Below, piece after piece: positions 15,969 through 25,206 of a stretch of 62,176 nucleotides of DNA; position 1 is the stretch's first letter; the number at the start of each line of letters is the position of its first letter. The DNA comes from CAYPEK01 sp964409645 (GTDB lineage: Bacteria > UBP15 > UBA6099), in NCBI GenBank assembly GCA_964409645.1, contig CAYPEK010000013.1, forward strand, positions 1 through 62,176, read 5' to 3'. Position numbers and translations under genes: made by a program. A model generated the notes under the pieces. The model saw nothing but the letters and a program-made list of their open reading frames with translations, did not search any database and had not been told where the DNA came from.

Positions 15969-16684
15969 TCCGGCAGATTCGTGTTCGGGAACGAAAGAAG
16001 AATGCGGTGCGGATCGACTTCTTCGTAAAGCGACGGGGTGATCGGTTCCGCCGTCTGTATCGTCATAATCAGACTCATGCCATCGCGGCGGAAGCTAATG
16101 TTTTCGACAGAGTTGAACGGTATAGGCCTGACTTGCGCGGCTTCCTGCCCTATGCGGTAGAAATGCAGCGTGTACTCGGCGCCGTAGCTCCGCATGTCGA
16201 GTTCGACGTCGGACTCGACATATACGATGAGGAGCATGTCGAGCTGTGAATCGAGATATCTGATCCCGCCTGACGGCCCCATGATCGCGCCGCGCCTCAT
16301 CTGTTGGATCTCGAATTTCTCGACGCATCCGCCGCGCCGTCCCGCGATCAGCGCCTTCAGCGTGTTCATCGCTTCGGTTCGATCAAACGTGATCACTATG
16401 CGGTTACTCGCACCGAATCTGTTCACACGCGGCTCGCGTTCCTGTGTCAGCCTCAGTTTGAGAATGTCTTCGTCTTGTTTAAGGGTGAGCGATACGCCGT
16501 CCGCCCCGGCGAGTTCCTGCGCGCGCGCGGGCGCGCTCGCAAAAACCGCGAACGCGGCAAACATGCCGATCAGCAACACGGCGATCTTTATCCGAAGATG
16601 GCTTATTCTTGTCAAGCCTTTTCCGCCCCCGCGGGGGATTGCGGATTTATGCTTCTTCCGCTTTTCGTTTATTATACTTGGCAA
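15969..16684 (-). CDS. exported AMIN-domain-like protein, N-terminal part (runs into gap)
   Basis: About 238 residues are visible. There is a long signal/anchor sequence (KIAVLLIGMFAAFAVFASAPARAQE) and then beta-rich segments such as NRIVITFDRTEAMNTLKAL and MTIQTAEPITPSLYEEVDPHRILLSFPNT, which resemble AMIN domains of PilQ secretins and AmiC amidases; these localise proteins to the envelope or bind peptidoglycan. The ATG at 16684 overlaps the end of the upstream EF-G-like gene by 38 bases; a TTG at 16615 immediately before the hydrophobic stretch is an alternative start. What follows the AMIN-like part is lost in the gap. Confidence 0.6.
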
Positions 16685-18725
16685 TTATGTCGTCCGCGAC
16701 CCTTTTCGGAACTTCTTCGTAATGGCTCAGTTCCATGCTGTACGTTCCGCGGCCGGATGTCATGGCGTCCAGATCGGGCGCGTACCTGAGAAGTTCAGCC
16801 AGCGGCGCCTGCGCCTTGATGACGGTTATCCCGCCCGGCACCTGATCCGTGTTGACCACGCGACCGCGCCGGCTGTTCATATCGCCGATCACGTCGCCCA
16901 TGCATTCGTCCGGAACTTCAATTTCGAGATTCATTATCGGTTCGAGCAGGACCGGGTTGCACATCATGACCGCTTTCTTGAAAACTTCGCGGCCGGCGAT
17001 CTGGAACGCGATGTCCTTGCTGTCCACCGGGTGCGTCTTGCCATCAACGAGCGAAACCCGCACGTCCACCACCGGGTAGCCGGCGAGTATGCCTTCCGCC
17101 ATTCTCGCGCGGATGCCCTTATCGACCGACGGCCGGAAGTTCTGGTCGATCACGCCACCGAAAATCTTGTCGGCGAACTCGTAGCCGAACCCGCGCTCCA
17201 TCGGTTCGAGGTCAATGAACACGCGCGCGAACTGTCCCGCGCCGCCCGTCTGTTTCTTGTGTGTGTATTCGACGTACTTCACCGGCTTCGTCACGGTTTC
17301 CCGGTACGGAATTTCCGGCGGGGAGACGTCGAGGTTGATCTGGAACCGTCTCTTGAGTCTGCTCACAACCGTGTCGAGGTGCACCTGACCGGTGCCGCAG
17401 ATCGTGAGCTGCTTCGTCTGCTCGTCGCGTTTCGTCTTGAGCAGCGGGTCTTCTTCGAGGAGGCTGGCGAGACCGCGGCTGAGCTTATCCTCGTCGCCGC
17501 GCTCCTTCGGCACTACCGCGAGCGAGATGACCGGTTCGGGAATGACAAACGGGTCGAGAGCAAAGAAATTGCTCTGGTCGCAAATCGTGTCGCCCGTCGA
17601 GATTTCATCTATCTTGACTACGCAGGCGATGTCGCCGGGTTCCGCTACTTCGACTTGCTTCTGGCCCTTGCCGGTTATCATGAAAATGTTCGCCGCGCGC
17701 GCCTTGCGGCTCTTCTCGGCGATTGTCAGGTTAGTGTCGGGTTTGATCGTTCCGGACAGCACGCGGAAGATGCTCAGCTTGCCCGCGTACTGATCCACCA
17801 TCGTCTTGAACACCGTCGCCGCGAAAGGCTGAGCCGCCTGCGGCGCCCTCACGAGCTTCTCACCGTTCGAGTCATGTCCGGCAAAATCCTTCCTCTTGTC
17901 CGGAGCGGCGGAGAGGTCGGTGAAATAATCGAGCAACAGCTTCACGCCGGTGTTGTTCGTCGCCGAGCCCGTGAACACCGGGCAGAGCTTCCCGCTCGCC
18001 GCTCCCGCCTTAAGCGCTGTTGTAACTTCCTCTGGCTTCAATTCTTCGCCTTCGAGGTATCTTTCCATCAGCGAGTCGTCCGATTCCGCTACTGTTTCGA
18101 TCAGCTTCTCCCTGTATTCGGCCGCAAGGTCCGCGAACTCAGCCGGGATATCACCCTCGGTCGCATCGCCGCTCTTGTCGCCCTTATCTGCGTAATATTT
18201 CATCTTGACCACATCGATCACGCCGATCAGTTTTTTGTCCTTAACCGCCGGTACCGTGATAGGCGCGAATGCGAACTGAAGCAGTTCGTGCATCGATTCC
18301 CAGATCGCTTTCATGTCCGCGAGTTCTTTGTCCATGCCTGTGATGAACACTATGCGCGGCATTTCAATCTCGTTCAGATACTTCCAGAACTTCATCGCCT
18401 GCGATTTGATGCCTTCCGCTCCGTTGATTACAAACAGCGCATTGTCCAGAGACCTGATGATGAATTTGGTTTCGCTCAGAAAATCCGGGTAGCCGCCCGT
18501 ATCGACAAGAGATATCCGGGCATTCTTGTAATCGAATGTATATACAGAAGGAAACAACGTCATTTTGCGGTCGATTTCTTCCTGATCAAAATCCATCGCG
18601 GTATTGCCGTCTTCCACTCTGCCGAGCCGCCCGATCACCTTTGCATCGAAAAGAATCGCTTCTGCAAGCGAGGTTTTTCCCGTCCCTTTTGGCGAAATAA
18701 TTCCAACGTTACGTACCGTACTCAT
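16647..18725 (-). CDS. EF-G-like translational GTPase paralogue (EF-G-2-like)
   Basis: 692 residues, the full length of elongation factor G, with domain IV to V motifs intact (GGAGQFARVFIDLEP, then GMGDVIGDMNSRRGRV-like and GTYSMELSHYEEVP). The GTPase core is unusual: the P-loop is SPKGTGKTS (11-19) instead of AHIDAGKTT; G3 is DTGGYPDF (75-82) in place of DTPGHVDF, so the catalytic histidine is Tyr79; G4 reads TGMD (129-132) rather than NKMD. This pattern matches the EF-G-2 paralogues known from Thermus, whose role is unclear. It is therefore not the main fusA. GAGGAGG precedes the ATG. The AMIN gene follows, overlapping or coupled. Confidence 0.87.
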   Translation of the reverse strand: MSTVRNVGIISPKGTGKTSLAEAILFDAKVIGRLGRVEDGNTAMDFDQEEIDRKMTLFPSVYTFDYKNARISLVDTGGYPDFLSETKFIIRSLDNALFVINGAEGIKSQAMKFWKYLNEIEMPRIVFITGMDKELADMKAIWESMHELLQFAFAPITVPAVKDKKLIGVIDVVKMKYYADKGDKSGDATEGDIPAEFADLAAEYREKLIETVAESDDSLMERYLEGEELKPEEVTTALKAGAASGKLCPVFTGSATNNTGVKLLLDYFTDLSAAPDKRKDFAGHDSNGEKLVRAPQAAQPFAATVFKTMVDQYAGKLSIFRVLSGTIKPDTNLTIAEKSRKARAANIFMITGKGQKQVEVAEPGDIACVVKIDEISTGDTICDQSNFFALDPFVIPEPVISLAVVPKERGDEDKLSRGLASLLEEDPLLKTKRDEQTKQLTICGTGQVHLDTVVSRLKRRFQINLDVSPPEIPYRETVTKPVKYVEYTHKKQTGGAGQFARVFIDLEPMERGFGYEFADKIFGGVIDQNFRPSVDKGIRARMAEGILAGYPVVDVRVSLVDGKTHPVDSKDIAFQIAGREVFKKAVMMCNPVLLEPIMNLEIEVPDECMGDVIGDMNSRRGRVVNTDQVPGGITVIKAQAPLAELLRYAPDLDAMTSGRGTYSMELSHYEEVPKRVADDIIAKYNKRKAEEA

Positions 18726-18760
18726 CCTAATGCCTCCTCAGTTGTATGCACCAAAAAGCA

Positions 18761-18789
18761 TTGACTTTTTAACGGCGCAATGGTATTTT
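18761..18789 (+). promoter_or_regulatory. sigma70-type promoter of the PilZ gene
   Basis: TTGACT (18761-18766), a 17-base spacer and TATTTT (18784-18789) lie in the 106-base gap shared with the divergent EF-G-like gene. Confidence 0.55.
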
Positions 18790-18831
18790 TATAGCATAAA
18801 TTTCAAATAGTGCAATATCGAGAGGACAATT

Positions 18832-19497
18832 ATGTCAACATGGGATGAAATACACATAAAACAGAGAGTAGAAATAAGTTCCAAAGTTGCGAATAAGGAT
18901 TTCACGTTCGGAAGCATGATCGTGCGCAAAAACGACAACTCGATTTTCTTCCAGATGCCCGCCTCGCAACACGCCGCCACTGCCATTAGAAAGGGAATTC
19001 CACTCGACATCACGGTTCATATCGACAAAAAAGACATTTCCTTTAAGGGCGAAGTCGCGGTAATACACCCCGGCGAACCACCGACGGTCCAGATCAACAG
19101 GCCTCCGGAGGACCAGCTCCGTGTCGCCACCGACCTCGACTCCGTCGGCATCAAGGACAAATTGCCCTTGACCTACAGGATTTTACGCGATCCGGTCACG
19201 CCTATTTCGGACATCAAAAAAGGCGAAACCGTCTCCATCAGTCAGGACGCCGCCGTGATCGCGACCATCGGCAAGCTGACTCAGGACAACTACATCGAAC
19301 TGAATTTTACGCTACCCGGAGATGTTCAGGTTACGCTCGTCGGGAAAATTAACGTAGTCAACGAAGTGAAAACCGGTGCTCAGGTGTCATACGAAAGCCT
19401 GATCAGATTCGACATCATCCGCCCCGGCGAACAGGATAAGATCGTAAAATACATCTTCGACAAACAGCGCAGCCTCAGAAAACGCGGAATGCTGTAA
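18832..19497 (+). CDS. PilZ-domain protein, YcgR-like
   Basis: 221 residues in two halves. The N-terminal about 95 residues (WDEIHIKQRVEISS...FKGEVAVIHPGEPPTVQI) resemble the flagellar-brake/YcgR N domain. The C-terminal half has the beta-barrel pattern and typical end FDIIRPGEQDKIVKYIFDKQRSLRKRGML of PilZ proteins. The c-di-GMP-binding signature is weak: the canonical RxxxR is represented only by YRILRD, and the D/NxSxxG by SDIKKGE. It may bind poorly or act without ligand. GAGAGG precedes the ATG. A degenerate GGDEF protein is encoded at 25207. Confidence 0.75.
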   Translation: MSTWDEIHIKQRVEISSKVANKDFTFGSMIVRKNDNSIFFQMPASQHAATAIRKGIPLDITVHIDKKDISFKGEVAVIHPGEPPTVQINRPPEDQLRVATDLDSVGIKDKLPLTYRILRDPVTPISDIKKGETVSISQDAAVIATIGKLTQDNYIELNFTLPGDVQVTLVGKINVVNEVKTGAQVSYESLIRFDIIRPGEQDKIVKYIFDKQRSLRKRGML

Positions 19498-19528
19498 GCT
19501 ATCTTACGCAGATCAAAGAGATAACGAA

Positions 19529-19556
19529 ACGGGCGGCTTCCGAGCCGCCCGTTTTA
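19529..19556 (+). terminator. rho-independent terminator after the PilZ gene
   Basis: ACGGGCGGC (19529-19537), a 6-base loop and GCCGCCCGT (19544-19552), then TTT. Confidence 0.85.
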
Positions 19557-19599
19557 ATGTCTGTTGTTTTTCGGCGTCCCGAAGACGCCCACCCGTCGC

Positions 19600-19893
19600 T
19601 TACGTCCAGAGATTCTGCATGTCAGTCGGGATGTCCTTGCCGAGGAACTCCTCCTGAATCGAAACGGCGTTGATGCGCGTGACCGGGATCATCATTTCAA
19701 GGCATACCCCGGCCTTCGCCTGTCTCACCAGCGCGTTGGCTATCGTCGGTTTGTCCGCTGGCGTCCCTTCCGGAACCCCTATCACTTTGTTGCACAGAAC
19801 AATCTGATCCCCGCTGTCTATCTTCTTCGCAAGTTCGACATAGAGAAACGAACCGTCTATGAAAGAAATCAACGCCCTCGCAACTTTTGCCAT
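19600..19893 (-). CDS. small conserved-looking hypothetical protein
   Basis: 97 residues; I do not recognise it. It is soluble, with an alternating beta/turn pattern: ALISFIDGSFLYVEL, IDSGDQIVLCNKVIGVPEG, VCLEMMIPVTRINAVSIQEEF. GGAG precedes the ATG, and a TATAAT with a weak TTCCTG 17 bases upstream lies on the same strand near 19970-20000. It stands alone between ribD and the convergent PilZ gene. Confidence 0.6.
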   Translation of the reverse strand: MAKVARALISFIDGSFLYVELAKKIDSGDQIVLCNKVIGVPEGTPADKPTIANALVRQAKAGVCLEMMIPVTRINAVSIQEEFLGKDIPTDMQNLWT

Positions 19894-20032
19894 GAGTTCA
19901 CGTCTCCGTTACATTTTGCCGTCCGTCAACAACCGTCGCGGCTCGGCCGGCCGCCACACGCCCGTCACCGGAAATTATATGCGCATCGGGGCTTCGCAGG
20001 AATATTCGGCGTGAAAAAACAGCCCGCGCCGC

Positions 20033-21148
20033 TCATCCTTTCCTCAACACATCCGCCTCGACCACTATATCCGGCCCGTGGAACCGCACCTGCATCGGCC
20101 CAAGCTCCACACCGTCCGAAATCAGCGGAAATCCCGCGCCTTCGAGAAACGTTATCGCGTCGCGGCCGCCAGTGAGCTTCGGCGCTATGAATATCATCAC
20201 ACGGTCCACAAGCCCCGCCTGCACAAATGAATAGTTCAAAGTGCCGCCGCCCTCGATCATCACATAATGCGCACCTGCCTCGACTATCTTCTTCAGCGCC
20301 TCCGTCGGGTCCGGCATCCCGTCCGGCCCGGCCGGAACCCTTACAATCCTGCATCCGAGCTTTGTCAGCTCCGCCTCACTCGAGATCGGCGCCGATTCTA
20401 CGGCGACAAGCAACGTCTTTCCATCCGAAGCAAGCTTTACAAAATTGGAGTCCGTTGAAATCGAAAGCCGCTCGTCGAACCCCACGCGCAAAGGGTCTTT
20501 TATTTTCACATCTTCCGGCACGCGGCTTGTGAGCGACGGATCATCCTTCAGCAACGTGTTGCCGCCGACGATCACCGCGTCGTACTCCCCGCGCAGCCGA
20601 TGCACCATCTCGCGGCTCTCCGCGGACGAAATCCATCTCGAATCTCCCGTATAGGTGGCTGTTTTTCCGTCGAGCGTCATTGCCGACTTCAGCAGAACGT
20701 AAGGCAGCCCCTTCGTCATCGCCTTAATGAACCCCGCATTGAGCGCCCGGCATTCCGCTTCGAGAACCCCTTCCACAACCTCGACGCCGCCCTCGCGAAG
20801 AATGTCGAACCCGCGGCCGGAGACAACCGGGTTGGGGTCCGTCATCCCGCATACGACTTTTTCAATTCCCGCTTCCGCAACCGCCGGCGCGCATGGCGGT
20901 GTGCGTCCGAAATGAGAACACGGCTCCAGATTGACGTAGAGAGTCGCGCCATGCGCCGCCGCGCCTGCCGCTCGCAGCGCCTCCACCTCCGCGTGCGGAA
21001 GTCCCGGCCCGTGGTGCCAGCCTTCTCCCACAATCTCGCCGTCCCTGATAAGCACCGCACCCACCATCGGGTTCGGCGATGTGCGGCCGCGCGCGTTCGC
21101 GGCAAGCTCCAGCGCCCGCCTCATATATTTTTCATGTTCCGTTTTCAT
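20033..21148 (-). CDS. ribD: bifunctional riboflavin deaminase/reductase
   Basis: 371 residues, normal length. The N-terminal deaminase has the zinc site: His52 and Glu54 in PHAEVEALRAAG, Cys77 and Cys86 in EPCSHFGRTPPC. The C-terminal reductase has KSAMTLDGKTATYTGDSRWIS and IEGGGTLNYSF. It converts the pyrimidine from GTP cyclohydrolase II through deamination and NADPH reduction towards lumazine and riboflavin. The other rib genes are not nearby. I chose the ATG at 21148; the frame also permits an upstream TTG/GTG start around 21169 that adds residues unlike the family. Confidence 0.95.
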   Translation of the reverse strand: MKTEHEKYMRRALELAANARGRTSPNPMVGAVLIRDGEIVGEGWHHGPGLPHAEVEALRAAGAAAHGATLYVNLEPCSHFGRTPPCAPAVAEAGIEKVVCGMTDPNPVVSGRGFDILREGGVEVVEGVLEAECRALNAGFIKAMTKGLPYVLLKSAMTLDGKTATYTGDSRWISSAESREMVHRLRGEYDAVIVGGNTLLKDDPSLTSRVPEDVKIKDPLRVGFDERLSISTDSNFVKLASDGKTLLVAVESAPISSEAELTKLGCRIVRVPAGPDGMPDPTEALKKIVEAGAHYVMIEGGGTLNYSFVQAGLVDRVMIFIAPKLTGGRDAITFLEGAGFPLISDGVELGPMQVRFHGPDIVVEADVLRKG

Positions 21149-21313
21149 CCGTTGTCCGCCTGAGCACAATCCGATTTTGACTGATTATACAACATCATCA
21201 TGTCCCGTTGTAGAGGCGGAACACACGCATTATCACCCCACCCGCGATCTCTGACTTGATCGACAATGCCGATGTGTAATAGAATTGATCCCAAGAACAC
21301 CGGAGGACTGCCA

Positions 21314-22270
21314 ATGGCGCGCTTCATCAAAAACACAAACTACCACACGCTTGCCGGTCTCGAAAACGAACTGACGGACGCACTCGGCGGCGCGGCGGAA
21401 GCGGAACTGATAGAAATCGGGCTTTCCTCCGAGGGGCGGCCGATTAAAGCTGTTTGCTTCGGCAGCGGAGACTTCCGCAAGCCGGAAGTTCTTTTTTTCG
21501 GAGTCACTCATGCAATCGAGTTGATAGGCGCGGAAGCGTCTCTTTCGATAGCGCGGTCGATTTCGGGCGGCGCGCACTCCGGCGTCCTCGAAAAGATCAA
21601 CGTATGGATCGTGCCGGTTCTCAATCCGGACGGTTATTCGGCTGTCGAGCGCCGTCTTACAACCGGGCTCGGCATAGGCTACGGACGCGCGAACGCCCGC
21701 GGCGTGGACCTTAACCGCAACTTCCCGGTTGCATTCTACCACATCCCCACATCGGTGTTCGCGGGGAGTCCGTTCAAAACTTCAGCGTATTATCGCGGCG
21801 AGGCTCCATGCTCCGAATCGGAATCCTCGGCGTTCAGAGATTTTGTGCTCGGACGCAACTTCAAGACGGCAATGGCTTTTCACAGCTTCGGCTCAACGAT
21901 AATGTTTCCGTACAGCCACACATCATCGAAAACCGCGGATCACGACAGATTCGAAACGATAGGAGCTGAGATGGTTGCGCTTCAGTCGAAGCCGTATAAA
22001 GTGCTGGCCGGCTACAAACACTATTCGACAAACGGCAGCATCAACGACTGGATGTATGACGAATGCGGAATTCTCGCGTTCCTTATGGAGATCGGCAAGC
22101 TCGGCGTCGCGCCGGATAAACCGGAAACGTGGCTCAACCCATTTTATTGGTACAATCCGATAGACCCGAGAAATGAGATCGAAGGCAACGTCCTCCCCGC
22201 CTGCATGCGCCTGATTGGCAAAACAGCGGAAGAATACGGCGGAGAACCGCCCGCCGCGGGTTGCTCCTAA
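21314..22270 (+). CDS. M14-family zinc carboxypeptidase
   Basis: 318 residues. The zinc ligands fit the family: HxxE at His66/Glu69 (GVTHAIELIGAE) and His190 (AMAFHSFGST); the catalytic glutamate is Glu259 in FLMEIGKLG. RGVDLNRNFP supplies the substrate-carboxylate asparagine/arginine pair. No signal peptide is visible, so a cytoplasmic peptidase, for example acting on cell-wall peptides or amide-linked metabolites, is possible. The ATG at 21314 follows GGAGG and is preferred over the in-frame ATG at 21266. It is divergent from ribD. Confidence 0.88.
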   Translation: MARFIKNTNYHTLAGLENELTDALGGAAEAELIEIGLSSEGRPIKAVCFGSGDFRKPEVLFFGVTHAIELIGAEASLSIARSISGGAHSGVLEKINVWIVPVLNPDGYSAVERRLTTGLGIGYGRANARGVDLNRNFPVAFYHIPTSVFAGSPFKTSAYYRGEAPCSESESSAFRDFVLGRNFKTAMAFHSFGSTIMFPYSHTSSKTADHDRFETIGAEMVALQSKPYKVLAGYKHYSTNGSINDWMYDECGILAFLMEIGKLGVAPDKPETWLNPFYWYNPIDPRNEIEGNVLPACMRLIGKTAEEYGGEPPAAGCS

Positions 22271-22277
22271 GCAAATA

Positions 22278-25010
22278 CTACGGTTTTAACCTGAACCCTT
22301 CTCTGATTATCTTTATGATCGCCCCCAACGAGTTGCCCTGTTCCTCGTCGGGCACGCCTTCTTTCAGGTCCTTGTTCCTTTCGGTCAGGAAATCCGCGTA
22401 GGCCCAGCCCTTGAAGCGGTCGATGTCGTACTCGGAGCGGGCCGCGTCGAGCGCGCCGGAAAGTTCGAAGTCCTGAATTAACTCGCGCGCGCCATCCTTT
22501 ACCGAAAAAACCGCCGGCGGGAGACTGAACAAGTCCGCTTCCGCCTGAAGTGTCCCGTCCGGGCCGTCACCGGCGTACGGAGCAACCATCATTCTGAACC
22601 TGACCCGACGCCCGTTGAACGACGGCGCAGTCGGCCTGAATTGCGCACCGACTATCCTCACAATCTCCCCGGCATACTCCATCCCGTCGTTTAGCTGCGA
22701 AAACTGCTTGCCGTAATAACAGCCGAACGGGTTCAGCATCGCCGACTGCGTTTTGTCCTTCTCTCTCAGCCGCATCGGGCAATATGCGGGCGTTCCGTTT
22801 ATCCGTTGGTCGCTGCTGATCAGCAAACCCTTTTCGGTATTGCCGAGCGCGACCCAGCCGTCCGTTACGTGATTGTTGAACGAATCAACGTTCCGATTTC
22901 TGTAGTCGAAAAATCCGAAGTTCAGATCGTAATAGTTTGTTGCGTTTTTATAGTTGTGCTTCCAGACGCGCAGGAATTTGCCCGGCAGGTTTTTGATCGA
23001 CGGCCGCAACTCCGCCGGCATCACCTCGAACCAGTTCGTGTCGAACGTCTGCGACATACGAGAACTCACGCTCACATCCGCCTTGTCGCACGGCGTCTGC
23101 GGAATCCTTACATCCGCATCGACGAACAGATACGGCAGCCCGGCGAATACGAACAGATCGTAATCCGCTTCAACCGGATAATTCTTTCCCTTTGAATAAA
23201 CAACAACTTTCGCGCCGAGACCGATACGCGCGAAATTCCCTCGCGGGCCGACATACGTTTCCTTGACGCGGTAAACGCGCGGCGTGAAATGCTTCCTCGT
23301 ACGCTCAACCTGATACGTGACGCCGAGCGAAAGCAGATGTCCGTCTGAAAATTCGTTTCCCGCGATTTCGAGCGATTTTATCCGGCCCAGATCGTCCAAC
23401 AGCAGATTTACGATGCCGTTCGACAACTCGCGCTCACCGGCTTTTAAAGTCCCGGATTCATCCGCGGACGCGCCGCCCGCGAAAAAGTTGTAATGCTCGT
23501 ATTTCCTGTTATTCGTCTTGTGAAGAACCGCGAGCACGCCGGACACCACCCGCCCCTGTCCGTCCTTCTCACAACTTATTACGTCAAACAGCGCCTGCCC
23601 ACCCTCCGAATCCGTAAGCGAAAGCTCCTTCGGGTCCGCCACCGGCGTACTGAGAGCGAACGGCACTCTGAGAAGAACATTCATGCCCGGAGCGCCCTGC
23701 TCCGCGCCGCGGTATTTGGGCTGGTTCGCAACCGAGAAAGAAAACAGAGCATCCGCCGCCGGAGCCGGCGCATCGACCCCCGCCAGCGCTTTCTCCGCTG
23801 CCTGCTTGGCATTTTCGAACATGTTCCGCGCCAGATGAAACGCGACCTGAAGTCGCTCCTCATGCACCGCGGGTGAGTTCATTCCGAAGTGAGTTGTCGA
23901 TAAGAGACGTATCTTGTTTTCGAAATATGAATCCCCTTCGCCGTACAGGAGTTCGTCCACGCCTTCGGCGCGGCCCTCTTCGCCGGCCGCGAAATCGGCC
24001 GTTCTCTCCAACCATCGTGCCTGTTCCGATATCCGCCACAGCCGCTGGTTCACTTCTTTCTCCGTCCAACTGCTGTATCCCGAAAAAGAGCCGTCCGCCA
24101 AATCCTGCCTCACCGTAATCTCGCCGACCGGCGGGTTGCTTTTTATATATTCTCCTATGTTTCCGAACTCCAGATAATCGAGCTCGTCCACCAGATCGAT
24201 GAACTCCGGCAGCCCGCGAGTGTTCGGTATCTTCCCAAACACTTTCGGCAGCGGAATCCCAGTCCACACCTCACCGTCAGCGTCCATATTAATGTATATC
24301 AGCGCATTGCCCGGAATCTCGCCTTTCAACTGCTGCCGCCTGACCTCCTCCACCCAGCGCCGTAAAGAATACTTAGCTATGATGTCGCCCTGATTGTACA
24401 TGGGGACCATCAGCATCTCCGCGTCCGACTCCAACGACTTGAACCGCAGCGGATTGTACATCTCGTTCGGCGAAAGACGCGGCACGAAATTGCGAACCGA
24501 GTCGAAAGGCACCGCGCTGTAATAAAGAGCGATAGCATCCACACCCTGTTCACGGTAAAGTTCGACCGATCCGTGCGTGAACATCGTCTCCTGTGTCCTG
24601 ACCACCGGAGAGTATGCGCCGAAGACGTCTTTCACACCCGAACCGCCGTCATTCGATATCGTTCTTCGAAGCGCCTCTCGGAACTCTTCCACTGTTGACG
24701 CGCCGACATCGCCGTTGTTCCAGTTGCCGAGGATAACCTCGTCCGTACCGCCTCGCACCCTGCGCACGATACTCGCAAGAACATCCGGCGCGAAACGCGG
24801 CATTATGTTCTCGATCGACCAGAAATTATCGAAATCCCACGTTCCGCAAGCCTGCTTTCCGGCAGCATTCGCTTTGTCGAGAATATCCAGAACCTTCTTA
24901 ATTACCTGCGAATCTATCCCGAACCCCGTCCGATCGTTACGGTCTCCACGCCACGAATGATAAAAGTTCACATGCAGCCCGCACACCAGATATATCTTTT
25001 GTCCCGCCAT
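22278..25010 (-). CDS. large glycoside-hydrolase-like protein (GH38/GH57-like N-terminal barrel)
   Basis: 910 residues, no signal peptide. The N-terminal about 320 residues look like a (beta/alpha)7-type retaining hydrolase of the GH38/GH57 type: IYLVCGLHVNFYHSW, GTWDFDNFWSIENIMPRF, DEVILGNWNNGDVGAS, MVPMYNQGD and YINMDADGE. A helical middle (about 345-430, SEQARWLERTADFA) and a long beta-sandwich C-terminal region follow, as in alpha-mannosidases. I cannot name substrate or catalytic residues with confidence. The start at 25010 follows GGGGGAGAG; an upstream ATG at 25052 would add residues without a ribosome site. It converges on the M14 peptidase gene. Confidence 0.6.
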   Translation of the reverse strand: MAGQKIYLVCGLHVNFYHSWRGDRNDRTGFGIDSQVIKKVLDILDKANAAGKQACGTWDFDNFWSIENIMPRFAPDVLASIVRRVRGGTDEVILGNWNNGDVGASTVEEFREALRRTISNDGGSGVKDVFGAYSPVVRTQETMFTHGSVELYREQGVDAIALYYSAVPFDSVRNFVPRLSPNEMYNPLRFKSLESDAEMLMVPMYNQGDIIAKYSLRRWVEEVRRQQLKGEIPGNALIYINMDADGEVWTGIPLPKVFGKIPNTRGLPEFIDLVDELDYLEFGNIGEYIKSNPPVGEITVRQDLADGSFSGYSSWTEKEVNQRLWRISEQARWLERTADFAAGEEGRAEGVDELLYGEGDSYFENKIRLLSTTHFGMNSPAVHEERLQVAFHLARNMFENAKQAAEKALAGVDAPAPAADALFSFSVANQPKYRGAEQGAPGMNVLLRVPFALSTPVADPKELSLTDSEGGQALFDVISCEKDGQGRVVSGVLAVLHKTNNRKYEHYNFFAGGASADESGTLKAGERELSNGIVNLLLDDLGRIKSLEIAGNEFSDGHLLSLGVTYQVERTRKHFTPRVYRVKETYVGPRGNFARIGLGAKVVVYSKGKNYPVEADYDLFVFAGLPYLFVDADVRIPQTPCDKADVSVSSRMSQTFDTNWFEVMPAELRPSIKNLPGKFLRVWKHNYKNATNYYDLNFGFFDYRNRNVDSFNNHVTDGWVALGNTEKGLLISSDQRINGTPAYCPMRLREKDKTQSAMLNPFGCYYGKQFSQLNDGMEYAGEIVRIVGAQFRPTAPSFNGRRVRFRMMVAPYAGDGPDGTLQAEADLFSLPPAVFSVKDGARELIQDFELSGALDAARSEYDIDRFKGWAYADFLTERNKDLKEGVPDEEQGNSLGAIIKIIREGFRLKP

Positions 25011-25206
25011 AACTCTCCCCCGGATCAGCCGCCGCCTGAAATACTGTGGCACAGCAGCCTGTTTTGTTTCTGCAATTGTATCACACGACCAGCCCCGACC
25101 AAATGTAAACCCGTTATTTTTATCCTAATTATTGCACGACCGGCATGTTATTAAGGATAATATTAATAGAGATTACGCGCATAAAAAATTTTTGGAAGGT
25201 GGCCGG

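Noticed and set aside
16194..18764. An 856-codon open frame on the + strand opposite the EF-G-like gene
   Set aside because: It is the GC-driven shadow of a well-conserved minus-strand gene, runs through the next gene, and has no protein-like composition (arginine/histidine-rich).
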